Positions 22,741 to 35,400 of a stretch of DNA of 64,000 bases are shown here, piece by piece; position 1 is the stretch's first letter; each line of letters opens with the position of its first letter. A program made the translations under genes and the position numbers. The DNA is from Symbiodinium natans (taxonomy: Eukaryota; Sar; Dinophyceae; Suessiales; Symbiodiniaceae): positions 380,001 to 444,000 of the forward strand of contig CAJNDS010002095.1 in the NCBI GenBank assembly GCA_905221605.1, given 5' to 3'. The notes beneath the pieces were generated by a model that saw only the letters and a list, made by a program, of their open reading frames with translations, searched no databases and was not told the DNA's origin.

Positions 22741-22800
22741 ACACCCCCCCCCCCCCCCCACCCCCCTACCCCCCACCCCCTCCCCCCCCCCCCCCACCCA
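22498..22800 (+). repeat. Poly-G then long C-rich low-complexity tract
   Basis: G-runs at 22,498-22,535, then about 150 bp of C-runs broken by single A or T. Gives false Gly- and Pro-rich frames on both strands; assembly length here is unreliable. Confidence 0.9.
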
Positions 22801-22819
22801 CCTGTCTTTTTGGCTTGAG

Positions 22820-24680
22820 CTTGTCCTGGTGCTACCCCCTACCCCCCCCCCAAACGATTCACAGAACTCTGCCCCCTCGCTGCCCAAACGCTTGGCTGAC
22901 TTCTGAACCCCTCCTAAAAGCTTAACTTTTAGCCTCCTTATTGCAGTTTCCACAAAAACCCAAAAAGGTTAAAGTCCTGAGTGCCAGCCAGAAGAAAGCC
23001 AAGAACATCTACCAAGCTGTCAGAAGCGTGGTTGCAAATCGAAGGAGGTCAAGCAGCCTTTTGTCTCGCCACGTGCAAGGGTCTTGAAGGGTGTTCTTGC
23101 GATTCAACCCTAAAACCTAAACCCTAAACCCTAAACCCTGAACCCTAAACCCTAGACAATATCAGGAAAGCAGGAGTGTGAGATTCCAGAAGCTGACAGG
23201 CTGTCGGCCAAAGGGGCTTAGGGTTTAGGGTCTAGGGATTAGGGATTAGGGTTTGGGGTTTGTGGGGCATGTAACCTAAGGTTTCCTGGGTACCTACACC
23301 CCATGAGCCCCCTCCCTTAAGGACTCTATAAGTTATGGAGAGACCATTTCCCCTCGACTAGGGGCATATATCTTGCGCTACAATCGCTACACATGGATCC
23401 TCACTCGGAACTAATGCAGAAACTCTACACCAGAAACCCTAAAGCCTAAATCCTAAACCCTTCAACCCTGTGCTTGGTAGAATGGGGGATGAAGCTCTCA
23501 GAGGTTCTTCTTGGGGCTGTTGGCGGTCGGCAAGCGCAAAGCAGCCATGTGACCTGAGCGGGGGTAATCAGAAGAACTGCCGCCTTCCAGCTTCATTGCA
23601 GAAGTTCGTAGCAAGTGGGTTGTGAAGTTTCAGGGATTTGGGGATGTGCGAAAATAGGGGACCCCTTAACATAGACCCCAAAATAGTAGGATTCCCTTAT
23701 GACAAGGACCCCGATAAGGCGAGACTGCCATTTAGGGAGGGAGCATTAGGGAGTCCTGTGCACAGGGACTTAAGAAGGTTACCAAACCATTTGGCCATTT
23801 TTGCATACACTGAGGGTCCAGGTAAAGCCCAAAACCCCACAAAGATTCGAGGCCATGCGTTTCTCTCATGCTTCTACCAGATGGGTTGGGCATGCTGCTG
23901 GGACTTTGCGTGAACCAACCGAAGTATCTGTAATTAGGCATCTTGGCATGCGTGCATGAGCATATTGTGGCCGTTGCCATGTTGTTGCCCTCCGGTCCCC
24001 CCCTCCCATCCCCCCGCCCCCCCCAACCGCCCCTACAAAGCCTTGGCGCAGCAGCTTCAGGTCAGCAAACACTTACGACGGCCTGGTGGCGGGGTTTAGG
24101 CGGGGTTTAGGATTGGGGGAGGGGGGCGGGATTGCAGAACCGACCTTTCTGTTCCACGCCTTTGTCATGCGGGGGCGCGCTCAGGGCAGCAGCTGAATTT
24201 TACACTTCTTGACTGATATGCAGGCCTGACACACCCAAACCTGCGCGACGAATCCGTTTTTCCCCTCTCTCGCCTTCCATCTCAGGCCCTGCGCCGCCTT
24301 GAGGCACATCAGGCTCCATGCTTGGGGCCCCTATTCACCCAAGAAAGACGGCCTTCAGACCCTGCTGGCGCCCTCAGGGGCACAACGTCAGTTCCTTGGC
24401 CTTGAGAGGATGGCGGCAGCGCAGCCGGCGATCCTGCGGTTGTCAGCTGCGTGGCTATGCAGGCCACCTTCTAAGAAGAGACCAACTACTTGGCAGACAA
24501 GGAAACATGTTATAATCAGGGTACCCTTTTTGGATTTGGTTACTTTACAAGGGCAAGCCTAGAAGAACTACGTGGTCACATGTTCAAGAGCGGTCTAGTA
24601 TGGATAAGTTGCCCTTCGTATCGTTTGGGGTTTACATGGTATTTAAGGGCCAGCCCCATCGGATCCATCATCCAAAACGC
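22820..24680. other. Low-repeat stretch upstream of gene 2
   Basis: Holds a family D element and GC-rich pieces. Minus 22,850-22,893 reads KRLGSEGAEFCESF beside the D element; minus near 24,370-24,440 has CCGCAG|GATCGCC...TCAAG|GCC. Both could be upstream gene 2 exons. Segment 23,160-23,215, between C and G arrays, is open on both strands (plus GKQECEIPEADRLSAKG). Nothing is certain. Confidence 0.35.
22892..23003. mobile_element. Inverted-repeat element, family D
   Basis: CTTGGCTGACTTCTGAACCC, then CTCCTAAAAG, TTTCCACAAAAACCCAAAAA and GCCAGCCAGAAGAAAGCCAA. Copies at 38,407-38,511, 35,889-35,994 and 45,334-45,511. Confidence 0.85.
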
Positions 24681-25574
24681 GCGGTGCTGATTGCTAATTA
24701 GACCCTGAACCCTAAACCCTAAACCCTAAACCCTAAACCCTATAAACCCCAAACCCTAGACCCTACACCCCAGAACCAAGAAGTTATTTGAGCACGAAAG
24801 CCAACCCTAGCGACGTCGCTGCAATCTTAAACCTACGCCTCGCACAGTCTAGCTCAGCGTTTAGGGTTAACATGTAGGCATTGAGGGCGTTGGGGCTTGC
24901 CTGGAACCCCCCCCCCCTCCCCAAATTCAAAAAACAATGGCCCAAAACGCATAAAAATGACCATGACTTTTTCATACTTTGTGGGGGGGCTGCAGGTAGG
25001 GAAATTCTAAGAACCACTCAAAACAAGCAAAATTAGACTCAGACTGGCCCGGCCTGCACTTCACGATGTCCACGGAAGCAGTGCGACGCTGGGCTGGCAG
25101 CCTCAGAAGGGGGGGGGGTTGATCTAAGCCATGGTCCCACATATACATGCAAAAATTGAGGAGCATATTGATGAGCACAAAAATTTAAAATCTGCAAAAG
25201 AAAAAACACACATGTATGTACCTTTTTTCACTTCGTTCGCAGCACAGTATCTCCTGACAGCCAGCACATATATATATATATATATACAAGAGCACTCGAG
25301 GCCCATTAATTTAGATTCCCCCCACGCCCCCTCCCCCCCCCCCCAAGTCTCGCAATCAGGCGGTGCTTCGCCACAAGATTCGACAGGAGTCAGGTTCGCA
25401 CTTGGGGGCTGCTTGGGTTTAAAAACTGGGGAGACACATGCGGCATCTACGGAGCCCACACCCTCAACCCCAGATTTCTCTCCATGCGGCGGCAATGCAA
25501 AACCCTAAACCCTGAACCCTGAACCCTGAACCCTAAACCCTAAACCCTAAACCCTAACTAAACCCTAAACCCTA

Positions 25575-25660
25575 AACTCTGCATGCTGAATGGCCCGGCG
25601 CGGCGAGACGACGAAGAAGCCCTGGGAGCTACCCTCCAAGGACGAGGGCCTGGTGGGGAG
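25575..25660. other. Exon-like cell between arrays, strand ambiguous
   Basis: Plus strand gives an ATG frame MARRGETTKKPWELPSKDEG. Minus strand gives GLLRRLAAPGHSACR then stop after a CTCCCAG acceptor, which would fit in phase as a C-terminus of the DUF445 protein. Neither is proven. Confidence 0.3.
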
Positions 25661-26439
25661 GGGGGGTTAAGGGTTTAGGGTTTAGGTTAAGGGTTTAGGT
25701 TTAGGGTTTAGGGTTTAGGGTTGAGGGTAGAGGTTGAGGGTGCAGGGTTCGGGTTTAGGGCATTGGGTTGAGGGAGTTTGAGGTACCTGGTATCTCCCTA
25801 TGTTACACTTTAAGCATCTAGGGTTTGGGGCTTAGGGTTGCAGGGTTTAAGGCTTAAATAGCCTGTTTCAGGTTTGGGGTTGAAGGGCTTAAGGTTTAGA
25901 GGGTTTAAGTGTCCGGAATCCTTCCTTGTCCTAAAGGTCCATGCACCTCAACAGTACTTGCATGGGCCTCAAAGTAGGGGGTTTTGGACAAAACCCCTAG
26001 ACCCTAAACCCTAAACCCTGAACCCTAAACCCTAAACCCTAAACCCTAAACCCTAAACCCTGAACCCCTCGACCTAGATGCATCGTTTGGGCTCCAACGC
26101 CTGGCCTACCCTGGTCTTCGGGACCAAAGCAACCTTAGCTTGATGGCCTTATTTGGGCTTTGGGCTTAGCGGCTCGAGGGATTTAGATAACCCTAAACCC
26201 GAAACCCCAAAACCTTAACCCTAAACCCTAAACCCCCAACACTAAACCTGACCCTATACCCTAAACAGTAAACCCTATGTCCGGAGCTCCGAAACGGTGC
26301 ACCTGACCCAAGGGCCATCGTTGGAGTATGTTGAGGAACCTTTTCGAGGTACATCCTTAGGGGCTAGGAATCTTAAGGGTTTTGGAATTTTAGGGTTCAG
26401 GGTCTAGGGTGTAGGGCTTCGGGGTCTTAATCTCATGAC

Positions 26440-26478
26440 CCATGGCCTGCACCAGCCCCACCAGAATGCCCAGGACGC
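26440..26478 (-). CDS. DUF445 gene exon 19 (C-terminal membrane helix)
   Basis: Acceptor CTCCTTGCAG|GCGTCC. Reads VLGILVGLVQAM, the C-terminal GG-(V/I)LG-x-(L/I)VG-x-xQ helix. It may end at a GT donor (ATGG|GTCATG) or read through degenerate repeat units to a TAA near 26,390. The true C-terminus is unresolved. Confidence 0.85.
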
Positions 26479-29400
26479 CTGCAAGGAGTGAGGTTTCGGG
26501 TTTCGGGCTTCGAGTTAGGTTTCTGGTTTCGGGTTTCGGGTTTAGGGTGTGGGGTGTAGAGTTTAGGGTTTAGGGTTTCGGGTTTCGGGTTTCGGGTTTG
26601 GGTTTAGGGCGTAGGGCGGTTTTGTGCTTTTTCTTCCAGGGGTTTCGCTGAGGCGGCCTCCAAGGAGCAAGACCATCCATTCATCCTCCTGGGACAGATC
26701 GGTTTAGGGTTTAGGGTTTAGGGTTTAGGGTTTAAGGTTTAAGGTTTAGGGTTAGGGTTTAGGATTTAGGGTTTAGGGTATAGGGTTTAGGGTAGATCTC
26801 GCTCCCTGGGAGCCCATGTACCCATGAGGTTCCCCTCATCTTCTCCTAGTATGTCTCTTATATTCCCTTAGAGGATCTTTACAAATTGTTTAGAGTTTAG
26901 GATTTAGGGCTTAGGGTTAAGGGTAAAGGGTCCCCAAACCCAAGGGTACAACCCTAGGGGTCCAAGGTTTTTAACCTCATGACTAGGTGGGTTCGTGGGC
27001 TTTGGGGGATACTGTCTTAGGGTAGTTACCTGGTCCCGTAACATGGGCGCTTAGAAGGGGGCTCCCTATGTGCCTTTTAAATTACCCTAGAGAAGCTCTT
27101 GGCCCATACTTCAGAACCCTTTAAAGAAGGCAATGTACCTATAAGCACTAAACCCTAAACCCTAAACCCAAAACCCTAAACCCTAAACCCTTGGGCCTTA
27201 CCAAAGGTTCCCACGTCGTAGCTTTAGGGCCCAAGCGTGTACCCTATGGACTTGCGTCGGCTCGGAACACCGAGGCATCGGCGGTTGTAGGATTTCTCTA
27301 TCTGGCGGGGGGTTGGGGTTTAGGGTTTTGGGTTTAGGGTATAGGGTTTAGGGTTTAGGGCTGAGGGTTGAGGGTTGAGGGTTGAGGGTTTAGGGTTTAG
27401 GGTTTAGCCTTTAGGCTTTAGGGCTTAGGGTTTAGGGTTTAGGGCTTAGGGTTTAGGGTCCGTGCGGACGTAAGCACTCGAAGTTTGAAGTCCCGCGGGC
27501 GAACAGGAAGGAACAGGAAGGAGCAGGAAACCCTAAACCCTAAACCCTAAACCCTAAACCCTAAACCCTAAACCCTAAACCCTAAACCCTAAACCCTAAA
27601 CCCTAAACCCTAAACCCTAAACCCCAACCCTAAGCCCTGAACCCATCAAGGAGTCAAGGCCAATCGTCCTGAACCTGACATCGATGCTGTGTCGACACAC
27701 AACCTAATATGCGCAGCCCCTGCAAGTCATGAACGCAATGACTTCAAAAAGGTGCTGAAATCATATAAACAAGTCATGAGCTGATTGTATTATCTGACTG
27801 ATTACTGTACTTCAAAATAAGCTTAACACAAATCATGAACTGCTTTTGTATATGGCTTTACTGCTTAATTCACGTACTTGCACACCACACCGTCACATAG
27901 AACTGCAACCTTGCACAGCTCATGGGTTTTACCTTAGTTGGGCTTATTCATCCCTAAATAGCCTTGATCCTAAGGGGGGGAGGGGGTAGTATAAAGGGGG
28001 GTAGTCGGGAAACCTATGCACAGCATGAAGAAGCCCCCGACCCCCAAACCCACCTCAACCCTAAACCCTAAACCCCCCCTAAACCCTAAACCATAAACCC
28101 TAAAACCTTAACCCTAAACCCTAAACCCCAACAGCCGGGTCCTGAAACACCGGCCTCAGCATTCCCTCGAACTGCTCCGGAGGCCTTGTCTGGCTGGTTC
28201 TTGGTAGGGAATGAGGGACTGAGGTAGGGTTTAGGGTTTAGGGTTTAGGGTTTAGGGTTTAGGGTTTAGGGTTTAGGGTTTAGGGGTTAGGGGTTAGGGT
28301 TTAGGTTTAGGGTTTAGGGCTTTTAGGGCAACCCTCCAACTCCCGCCGCACCCCCCTGTACATACCCTTTAAGGGATTATGTAGGTTAGCCTTCCCCCAT
28401 TCCCAAGGAAGTTGTGGCTGTCCTGACAACATGTAACTACAGCTCACAGCATCATGGTCGCCTTCCTGCAATACCAACCCTATAAAACACGATCCCCTCC
28501 AACATATATACCTTCCACATCCATCTCTCCTCCTCTTCCTCCTTCACCTCATCCTCCATGGTGAGGTTGATCACCTAATGGCCCACATCCAAGAACGACA
28601 ACAAAAAGTTACTCAAACACGCAAGCAGTGCACACAAGGAGGACAAGTGGCCATGGGCACCGGATCGTGCTCAACCATGGACGCCTCACATAGTGGAAAT
28701 ACTGATTAAATGAACCCCCCTCCAAAAAAAAGGACCATGCAGCAAAATTGCCTGGACCAGCTGGTCCACATCGCCCAGGTCCTAAAGAAAAGTCCGGTAG
28801 TCGATACACATGTGAGTTTTAACTTGGAACGAAAAAAGTCTTTTATACCACCTCGACGATCTCCGGCGGGATCTGGATGGGGCCGCTCCCCTGCGTGTAT
28901 TCTCAGTTTCAATAGATTTGTGACGAAGGGAATAAGTCATCCAAGTCACGTCCGGCAGGGATAATTGGCTCCTCCCGCAAAGACCCCTCCCACCCCCACC
29001 CACCCACCAACAAATAAAAATTTTTAAAAAAAAAACGAAGGACCAAAAAGAAGAAGAAAGGACTCCTCGCCCAGGTCATCCTGACAAGCCCCCCGAGCAA
29101 GTACTTACAGCACCATTTTGCAGGACAAGAACATCCGAACCCATGCATAGGTCATCCAAGTTACAGCTGGCAAATAGACGATGTGCGGCGGCTGCTGTCA
29201 AGACCGCCCCCCACCCACCCCCCACCCCCCCCCAAAAAAAAAAAGAAAAGAAAATCTAACAAAACGAAGGAATAGAAAGAACAAACGCCTCGTAGGCCGG
29301 GCCGTCCCGAGACACCTCACCAGCAACTACTTGCAGCAACAACTTGCAGAACAACATCATCCCCACAACAAAAAACAAACTAGAAAAAAAAGAAGGAATG

Positions 29401-32400
29401 GAAAGAACAAACGCCTCATGGTACGGGTCCGGGACGTCCCAGGACGCCTCACCAGCAACTACTCTCAGCAACAATTTGCAGAACAACAACATCCACACCT
29501 GGACGACGACCACGCCGAGCACAACAGCCGCCAGCACCACCAATGCTCCTGTGAAAGGAGAGAGAAACACAAGAATCACAGGATAAAGACGGTAGAAGGG
29601 AGAAGAGAGGAGAAGGGAAAAGGCAGGAAGGCTCCTCGCAGCGACATGACCTGGGACGTAACCAAAGAAGTTCTGGAGAAGAATGTGTTTCATCATCAAA
29701 ACAACAAGCCGGGGGCGCCTGAAACAATGGCAGATAGCAAGGACAGGATCGCAAAGTTGCTCGAGCTACAAAAGGTCACGAAGGACAAGGTATTCTTTTT
29801 CCCGAAAGGGTTATAGAGGGAGTTCATATCCTGGTGACAAATCACACGCAACACTGATATGTCTTCTTCTTCTTGTTTCGTCCTTGCAAACATGCCCTTC
29901 CCAATCAAGATAACACCAATTTCAGGACAAGCTCCGAGAACACAGCATCCACGGCTTGCCCAACTATGGACCATCTTGTTGTTCCCAAGATCACGAAAGT
30001 GGTACAGAGAGCTAACAAGGGTGTCCCAATACTTTGTGCGAAGCTCCTTGAAGCCTCATCAAAAAAACAGCGAAGTTAGACCAGCGAGCTACATCCCTTG
30101 ATTGAACCATCCAGAGACCCAGCCTCAAAATCTCGATCTATCGGCCCCGAGAGACCCTCAGCTTCAAAAGCCACAATGAAGGCACTAGTTCCTCGAACCC
30201 ACCACGGTAAGGCAGCATTTCCACACCACCGACTTCAGTTGGCATGCCACCCAACGCGAACATCCTCGCAGTAGCAGCACAAAAGGTGTTTTCATTTCTG
30301 AGGGGCCTAGCCTCCACATCAACCACTTTCGGCAGCATTTCCACACCACCCCGGAGGTAGCTGCCACGGCGCCTTGCGACCTTTTTTAAGGAGGTGTCCT
30401 TCCCCTGTAGGGATACCCTTCCTCCGATAGAGCAGCACAAGCATCAGACCAACGATGATTGCATTCTAGTATTCATTCTCTCTCTCTCTCTCTCTCTCTC
30501 GCTCCCTTTCCTTCTCCTTGGAAATCCTCAACCTCTTTCAATCGCTACATCTACAAGCAATACGCATTCGAGAAGTCTTTTTTATCGCGGAGCGAGGTAC
30601 GTGCAAGCCGGCTCCAGCCCCGCAGCCACGGATGCTGGTATTAGGCGCTCGGCAAAAAAAGATCTTAAATGGCGCTACTGAAAGCAGCCTTCAAAAAATA
30701 ACGCCACCAAAGGCAGCCTTAAAAGAAACCCAGTTAAAACACCAAAAAAAAGCCCAGTGGGGCTAATTAAAGGCCCGACCCGCAGCAGTCAACGACCCCC
30801 TTGCTCACATCTTCTAATCCTATGTCGTGCCCGTAGGCTAAAATCTATGCCGAACAGATATACATACATATATATATATATGTAGCACAACCCAAAAGAC
30901 GATATTGTGGTGAGCAAGGGGGCTAGGCCCGTGAAAGTGCAACAAAGACTCTGTATATTTAACCCTAAACCTTCAAACAACTAAAGACAAGTGCCTATTC
31001 GAATATCAATCCACCCGCTACACATGTCTTCTATTTCAATTATAAACTATTATAAACTAAAACCAACCCAGCATGGTTACAAAATGGTTATCGAAGCCTG
31101 TGCCCCGAGACTTTGTTTGAGGCCCTTTAAAGTCTTAAAAGTACCGGCAAACCTCGACGGCTCTCCCGACTATGGCCCATGCCTTTGTTTCCGGAGAAAC
31201 AAAGGCATGTTCCGGGACAGTCAGCCCCCCTTTCCGAAGAAAGGGATGCTGCCGCGGCGTCCCACACCGCGGCCCCCGTCGAAGCAGGGGGGGTCAGCCT
31301 TCCGGCTCGCGCAGCCGAAAGACCGACCCCAAACGAGACAAAATCCCTGTTTTCGTGGTCGATGGGGAGGATGGACACTGAGGCTGGATCTCAAAAAAAA
31401 GCCAGCAGCCACAATTCCCTGCAGTTTGAGGTGTGGGCCTGAGATTTTCGAGGACCCCGTAACCATGTGGTTTCACGCTTACTGGTTTCAGATGTTCGGG
31501 TTTCAGGTTTAGTGACTTCGGGTTGGTGTGGTTGCATTTCTGGGGCTTCGGTTTTATTTTGTTTACAGTTTAGGGATTTTGGATTCCCGAATCGTGACCC
31601 CCGTCCGAAGGCCCACCCCCCCTCACCAAAAAAACAAATAAAGCACAATTAAGGCAGCATTTCCATACCACCCAAGAAGTAGCTGCCACAGCGCCTCACA
31701 TTCCAGCCTTAAGAGCTATCTTTTCTTTGATCGCCCAGCTCCTCTCCCGCAGGAAGGGATGCTGCCGCGGCGTCCCACGCCGCGGCCCCCGTCGTAACAG
31801 GGGGGGATCAGCCGCCCGGCTGATTTTTTTTGCTAGGGATACACTTCCTCCATGGAGCAGAACAACGACCAGGAGAGAGTCGACAAAATGAGCATCAGTC
31901 CAGTGGTTGTAAATTTAAGGATTTGGGTCTGCATAAGGGGTTCAGGTTCAAGGGTTTTCGGGTTTAGGGGTAGCGACGTTGGGAAGTTCGGGTTTCAGTG
32001 TTTCGGGTTGACTAATGCTGGATCGGAGTTTCAGGTTGCATTAAGCGGCTTCCTACACCACGCACACACTTTTTTTGAAGCGAAATGATTGAATTCTGAA
32101 TTCGGGTGACACAGGGCCAGCAGTAACGTCGCCACCCGAGAAAGGCCCGTGAAACTGATGGGTTTGCAAGATCTGAAAACACAGAAAGCAAGTAAGTTTT
32201 ATAAGTTAGGATCATCTTGCACAACCCTGGGGGCACGCCAAGTTTGAGGGGACCGAAGGCATCTGGAGACATAGTCTCGCCGTCGGTACACCCCCAAACG
32301 ACGACCACACTAGAACACAACAACAACCAACAAGAAACTATTATATGTTTCCGACAAATCGTCAAAGACAGCGCTGCATTAGTTCTGATAACAATCTCAT

Positions 32401-35400
32401 CTTAGTGTGGCGCCCCCGAGTTCCCCAGATGGCCAAACAAACAAAAAAACACATTGTACACTAAGTGCAGTATTTTCACTACACACCAATGTAGAGCAAA
32501 CAAACAATCTCATGATTATAAAAAATGCTGTTAGCCATCCAGAGAACCCTCGAAGAAATTTATTTTTGGTTTTCGTGCACATGCATTCTTAAAAAAACAA
32601 CTTGATAAATCCGGCGATCACTTCAAACCCGTAGGTGAGGATGCAGCCGGCGCAGCAGCCTTGAAATTAAGTGGCGCCGCGAAGCAAAAGTATAAATGTA
32701 TACGAGCTGCCTTTAAAAGAGCAGAACTGTATGGCGCAATTAAAACTGCCTTAAACCAAAAGGAACAAAAGCATGTCTCTATATATATATATGTGTTTTT
32801 TGAATGTGTGTAGTGGACAGTTTAGGCTACCTATCTGTCTTGCAGCTCAGTCGACTGCTTCAGGTAGCAGATCTCCAGACGTGATGCTGCGTTTACAGAG
32901 CTCCGCGTGAATCCACCAGGCTCTGCTCCCAGAGGTGGTGCGGAGGCCTTCATCTCCATTGCCGACCAATCCAAGCCAACTTGCTGAAGCTCCTCTAGCC
33001 ATTCTCTGTACTCATCAACGCCCTAGCCAATGTTGTCCCAAGATACCTCTGCAATGACAAGAACCATCCGCGTACAATCTGGCATCCGCCCTTCACTCAT
33101 GGCTTTGGCGAGAATCGTGAGAATATGTCGCTCCGGGCCTTCACAGTCCAGCTTCAAAAAAAATGCAGGCTGAGCAACCTCTCGCAGCAAAGTGGAAAAT
33201 CGTATTGCTGCCACACGTTCATGAGTTGCATCGGCAACAACTTGGTACTCAGTCAAGCAATGCCTGTATCGATTATACTTACTGTTGGCAACGCTGAACT
33301 TGATCTTGCCATCGTAGATGCGTTCATTGCCAACCAGCGCTGCCTGATGGAATGTAAAGCCACACCCGGCCGTCGACCCACGGAGATTTTTCTTACTAAG
33401 AACCAGGGGGCTGTAGGTATTAAGGATTAGGGTTTGGCGGGGATGGGGGGGGCTTCGGGTTTAGGGGATGGGGTTGAGGGGTCAGGGTCGAGAGTTTAGG
33501 GCTTTCTAGGGCTTACTTGGAGGCTCGCAGGGTATCTATAGCCCCAGTGATAGCAGTACTTGTAAGGACTCGAAGTCCATTAAACAAGCTATAAGTAGAC
33601 TTTCACCATGAACCTCCAAGAAGGGTTTAGGGTTTAGGGTTTAGGGTTTAGGGTTTGGGGTTTAGGGTTTAGGGTTTAGGGTTTAGGGTTTGGGGTTTGG
33701 GGTTTATGGTTGTTAAGGCTTACAGGTTTTTAAAGGTTCGCAGGGTTGGTGGGCCTGGGGTCTCGAAGTTAAACTCAAAGGCTTGGTCCTAAACCTAGGC
33801 GTACATGAGTGCAGAAGTGCCGAACGCGTGCAGTGTTCCAGCAGCTTTACATCGTCGCCTCTGCTTACGACCCTGAGCTGCAATAGGCAACATTTTAGGG
33901 TTTAGGGCTTACGGTTTATGATGTTCAAACAATCTTTCCCAATCGCCTACTTTCAAAGCAGCACGCACTTGATCGAACCGCATGTTTCAGCAAACATGCG
34001 GGGATAACCCTAAACCCCAAATCCTAAACCCCAAACCCTAACCCCCAAACCCTACCGCCCAAACCCCAAACCCCAAACCCTAAACCCTAACCCCCAACCC
34101 CAAACCCTACCCCCCAAACCCCAAACCCCAAACCCTAAACCCAAAACCCCAAACCCTAAACCCTAAACCCCAAACCCTAAACCCTAAACCCCAAACCTAT
34201 TATAAGCCCTGATTCTTGAACTGCTCAGACAGGACGCAGGCCGCCCAACCTCTCGCCCACGAGCTCAGCCAGACCGAACCTGGGTGTCCATAAATGGTTT
34301 AGGGTTTAGGGTTTAAGTTTAGGGCTTGGGGTTCATAGTTCATAGGGTTTACATTTAAGGTGCATGATTCAGGGTTTATAGAACTAAGGGCTTATTAGGC
34401 TTGCAGGGTGTTACGGTTTAGGAGATTTGAGGTACTGCGCGATCAGGAGCTTCCGGGCAAAGCGCCCCCATCTTGAGTTCCTCGGGCCGCAATATCGTGC
34501 TTAGGGTCCACAAGGTTTAGGGTTTAGGGTTTTAGGATTTAGGGTTTAGGGTATAGGGTATAGGGTGTAGGGTTGAAGCGCTATTCTCCCCTGAACTCGC
34601 AGCCCGACTTACTTCGGGCTTTCTGAGACCACATCGGCCTTAGATTGCTAAGCGGGGATTAGAAGGTGCCTTAATCCAGCTAATTTGGCAAGTCAGGGTG
34701 CAACTAACCCTAAAACCTAACCCTAAACCCTAAACCCAAAACCCTACAAACCCTGACCTTCAAGCTCTAAGCCAGACGCAAGAGCCTCTAGCCTAAGGGA
34801 AGTTACATGGCCCCTTTATATGGTCCCTTGTGCTTTGCTGAGTAGAATATATAAAGGTATCTTGGAGGTTCCCGAATTGAGGTGAATGTTAAGGGGCCTA
34901 AACCCTAAGCCCTAAACCCTAAACGGCCATAAACCCTAGCTTTAGGCCGAGGGCGTCCGATCCATATAGCTGGCAATGTCGCTGGAATGCTTCGGCAGCT
35001 CCTGCTTCGCCATAAACCCTATACCCTAAACCCTATACCCTAAACCCTACTGCCAAAGTGAACCATGGGGGGAAGGGGGGGTTTATCCAAAAGAGTGGCG
35101 TTTGACAGGCAGTACGGAAAACTAGGACCCACCAAAAAGGGGTAGCGATTCTTGAGCCCCCCTGTATTGCATTTCAGATCGTAGACACTTAGACCAGACA
35201 TGTTCACATGTGCTTAACCCTAAACCTTATAAAAGAAAAGCCTCCAGGGTGAACTGCGCGACCTCCTCCTGGAGCGGAAGATGTCAGGTGAGGTGGGCAA
35301 TGATGATATGAAGTAGGGCTTATATTCCTTAAATCAGGTTTAGGGTTTCGGGTTTAGGGTTTAGGGTTTAGGGGTATCCCCAAAAGGACCCCCGGTATAT

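Larger units (their letters stand above)
28420..32830. other. Telomere-repeat-free island within DUF445 intron 16
   Basis: About 4.4 kb with no telomere-like units: A-rich 28.6-30.1 kb, tandem duplication, CT repeat, palindromic modules. The longest plus frame (29,181-29,816) is Lys/Arg/His/Gln-rich and repeats itself because of the DNA duplication; no domain recognised. Base composition differs from the flanks, suggesting a separate insertion. Confidence 0.55.

Noticed and set aside
22398-22953. Long Gly-rich and Pro-rich frames on both strands
   Set aside because: Products of G- and C-homopolymer tracts.
25500-25670. Confident start exon MARRGETTKKPWELPSK on the plus strand
   Set aside because: The minus strand gives a phase-compatible C-terminal exon for the DUF445 gene; left as ambiguous.
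26620-26700. Plus-strand exon after TTTTTCTTCCAG with donor at GTTTAG
   Set aside because: Looks perfect, but the minus strand of the same bases gives EDEWMVLLLG, which joins in phase to the neighbouring DUF445 exons.
27455-27515. Minus frame NFECLRP resembling the DUF445 FE..LRP motif
   Set aside because: No acceptor precedes it, it sits in an intron-centre position, and the real motif is at 28,142-28,184.
29181-29816. 211-codon Lys/His/Gln-rich plus frame as a gene
   Set aside because: Low complexity caused by A-rich DNA and a tandem duplication; the antisense is also open for 147 codons; no domain recognised.
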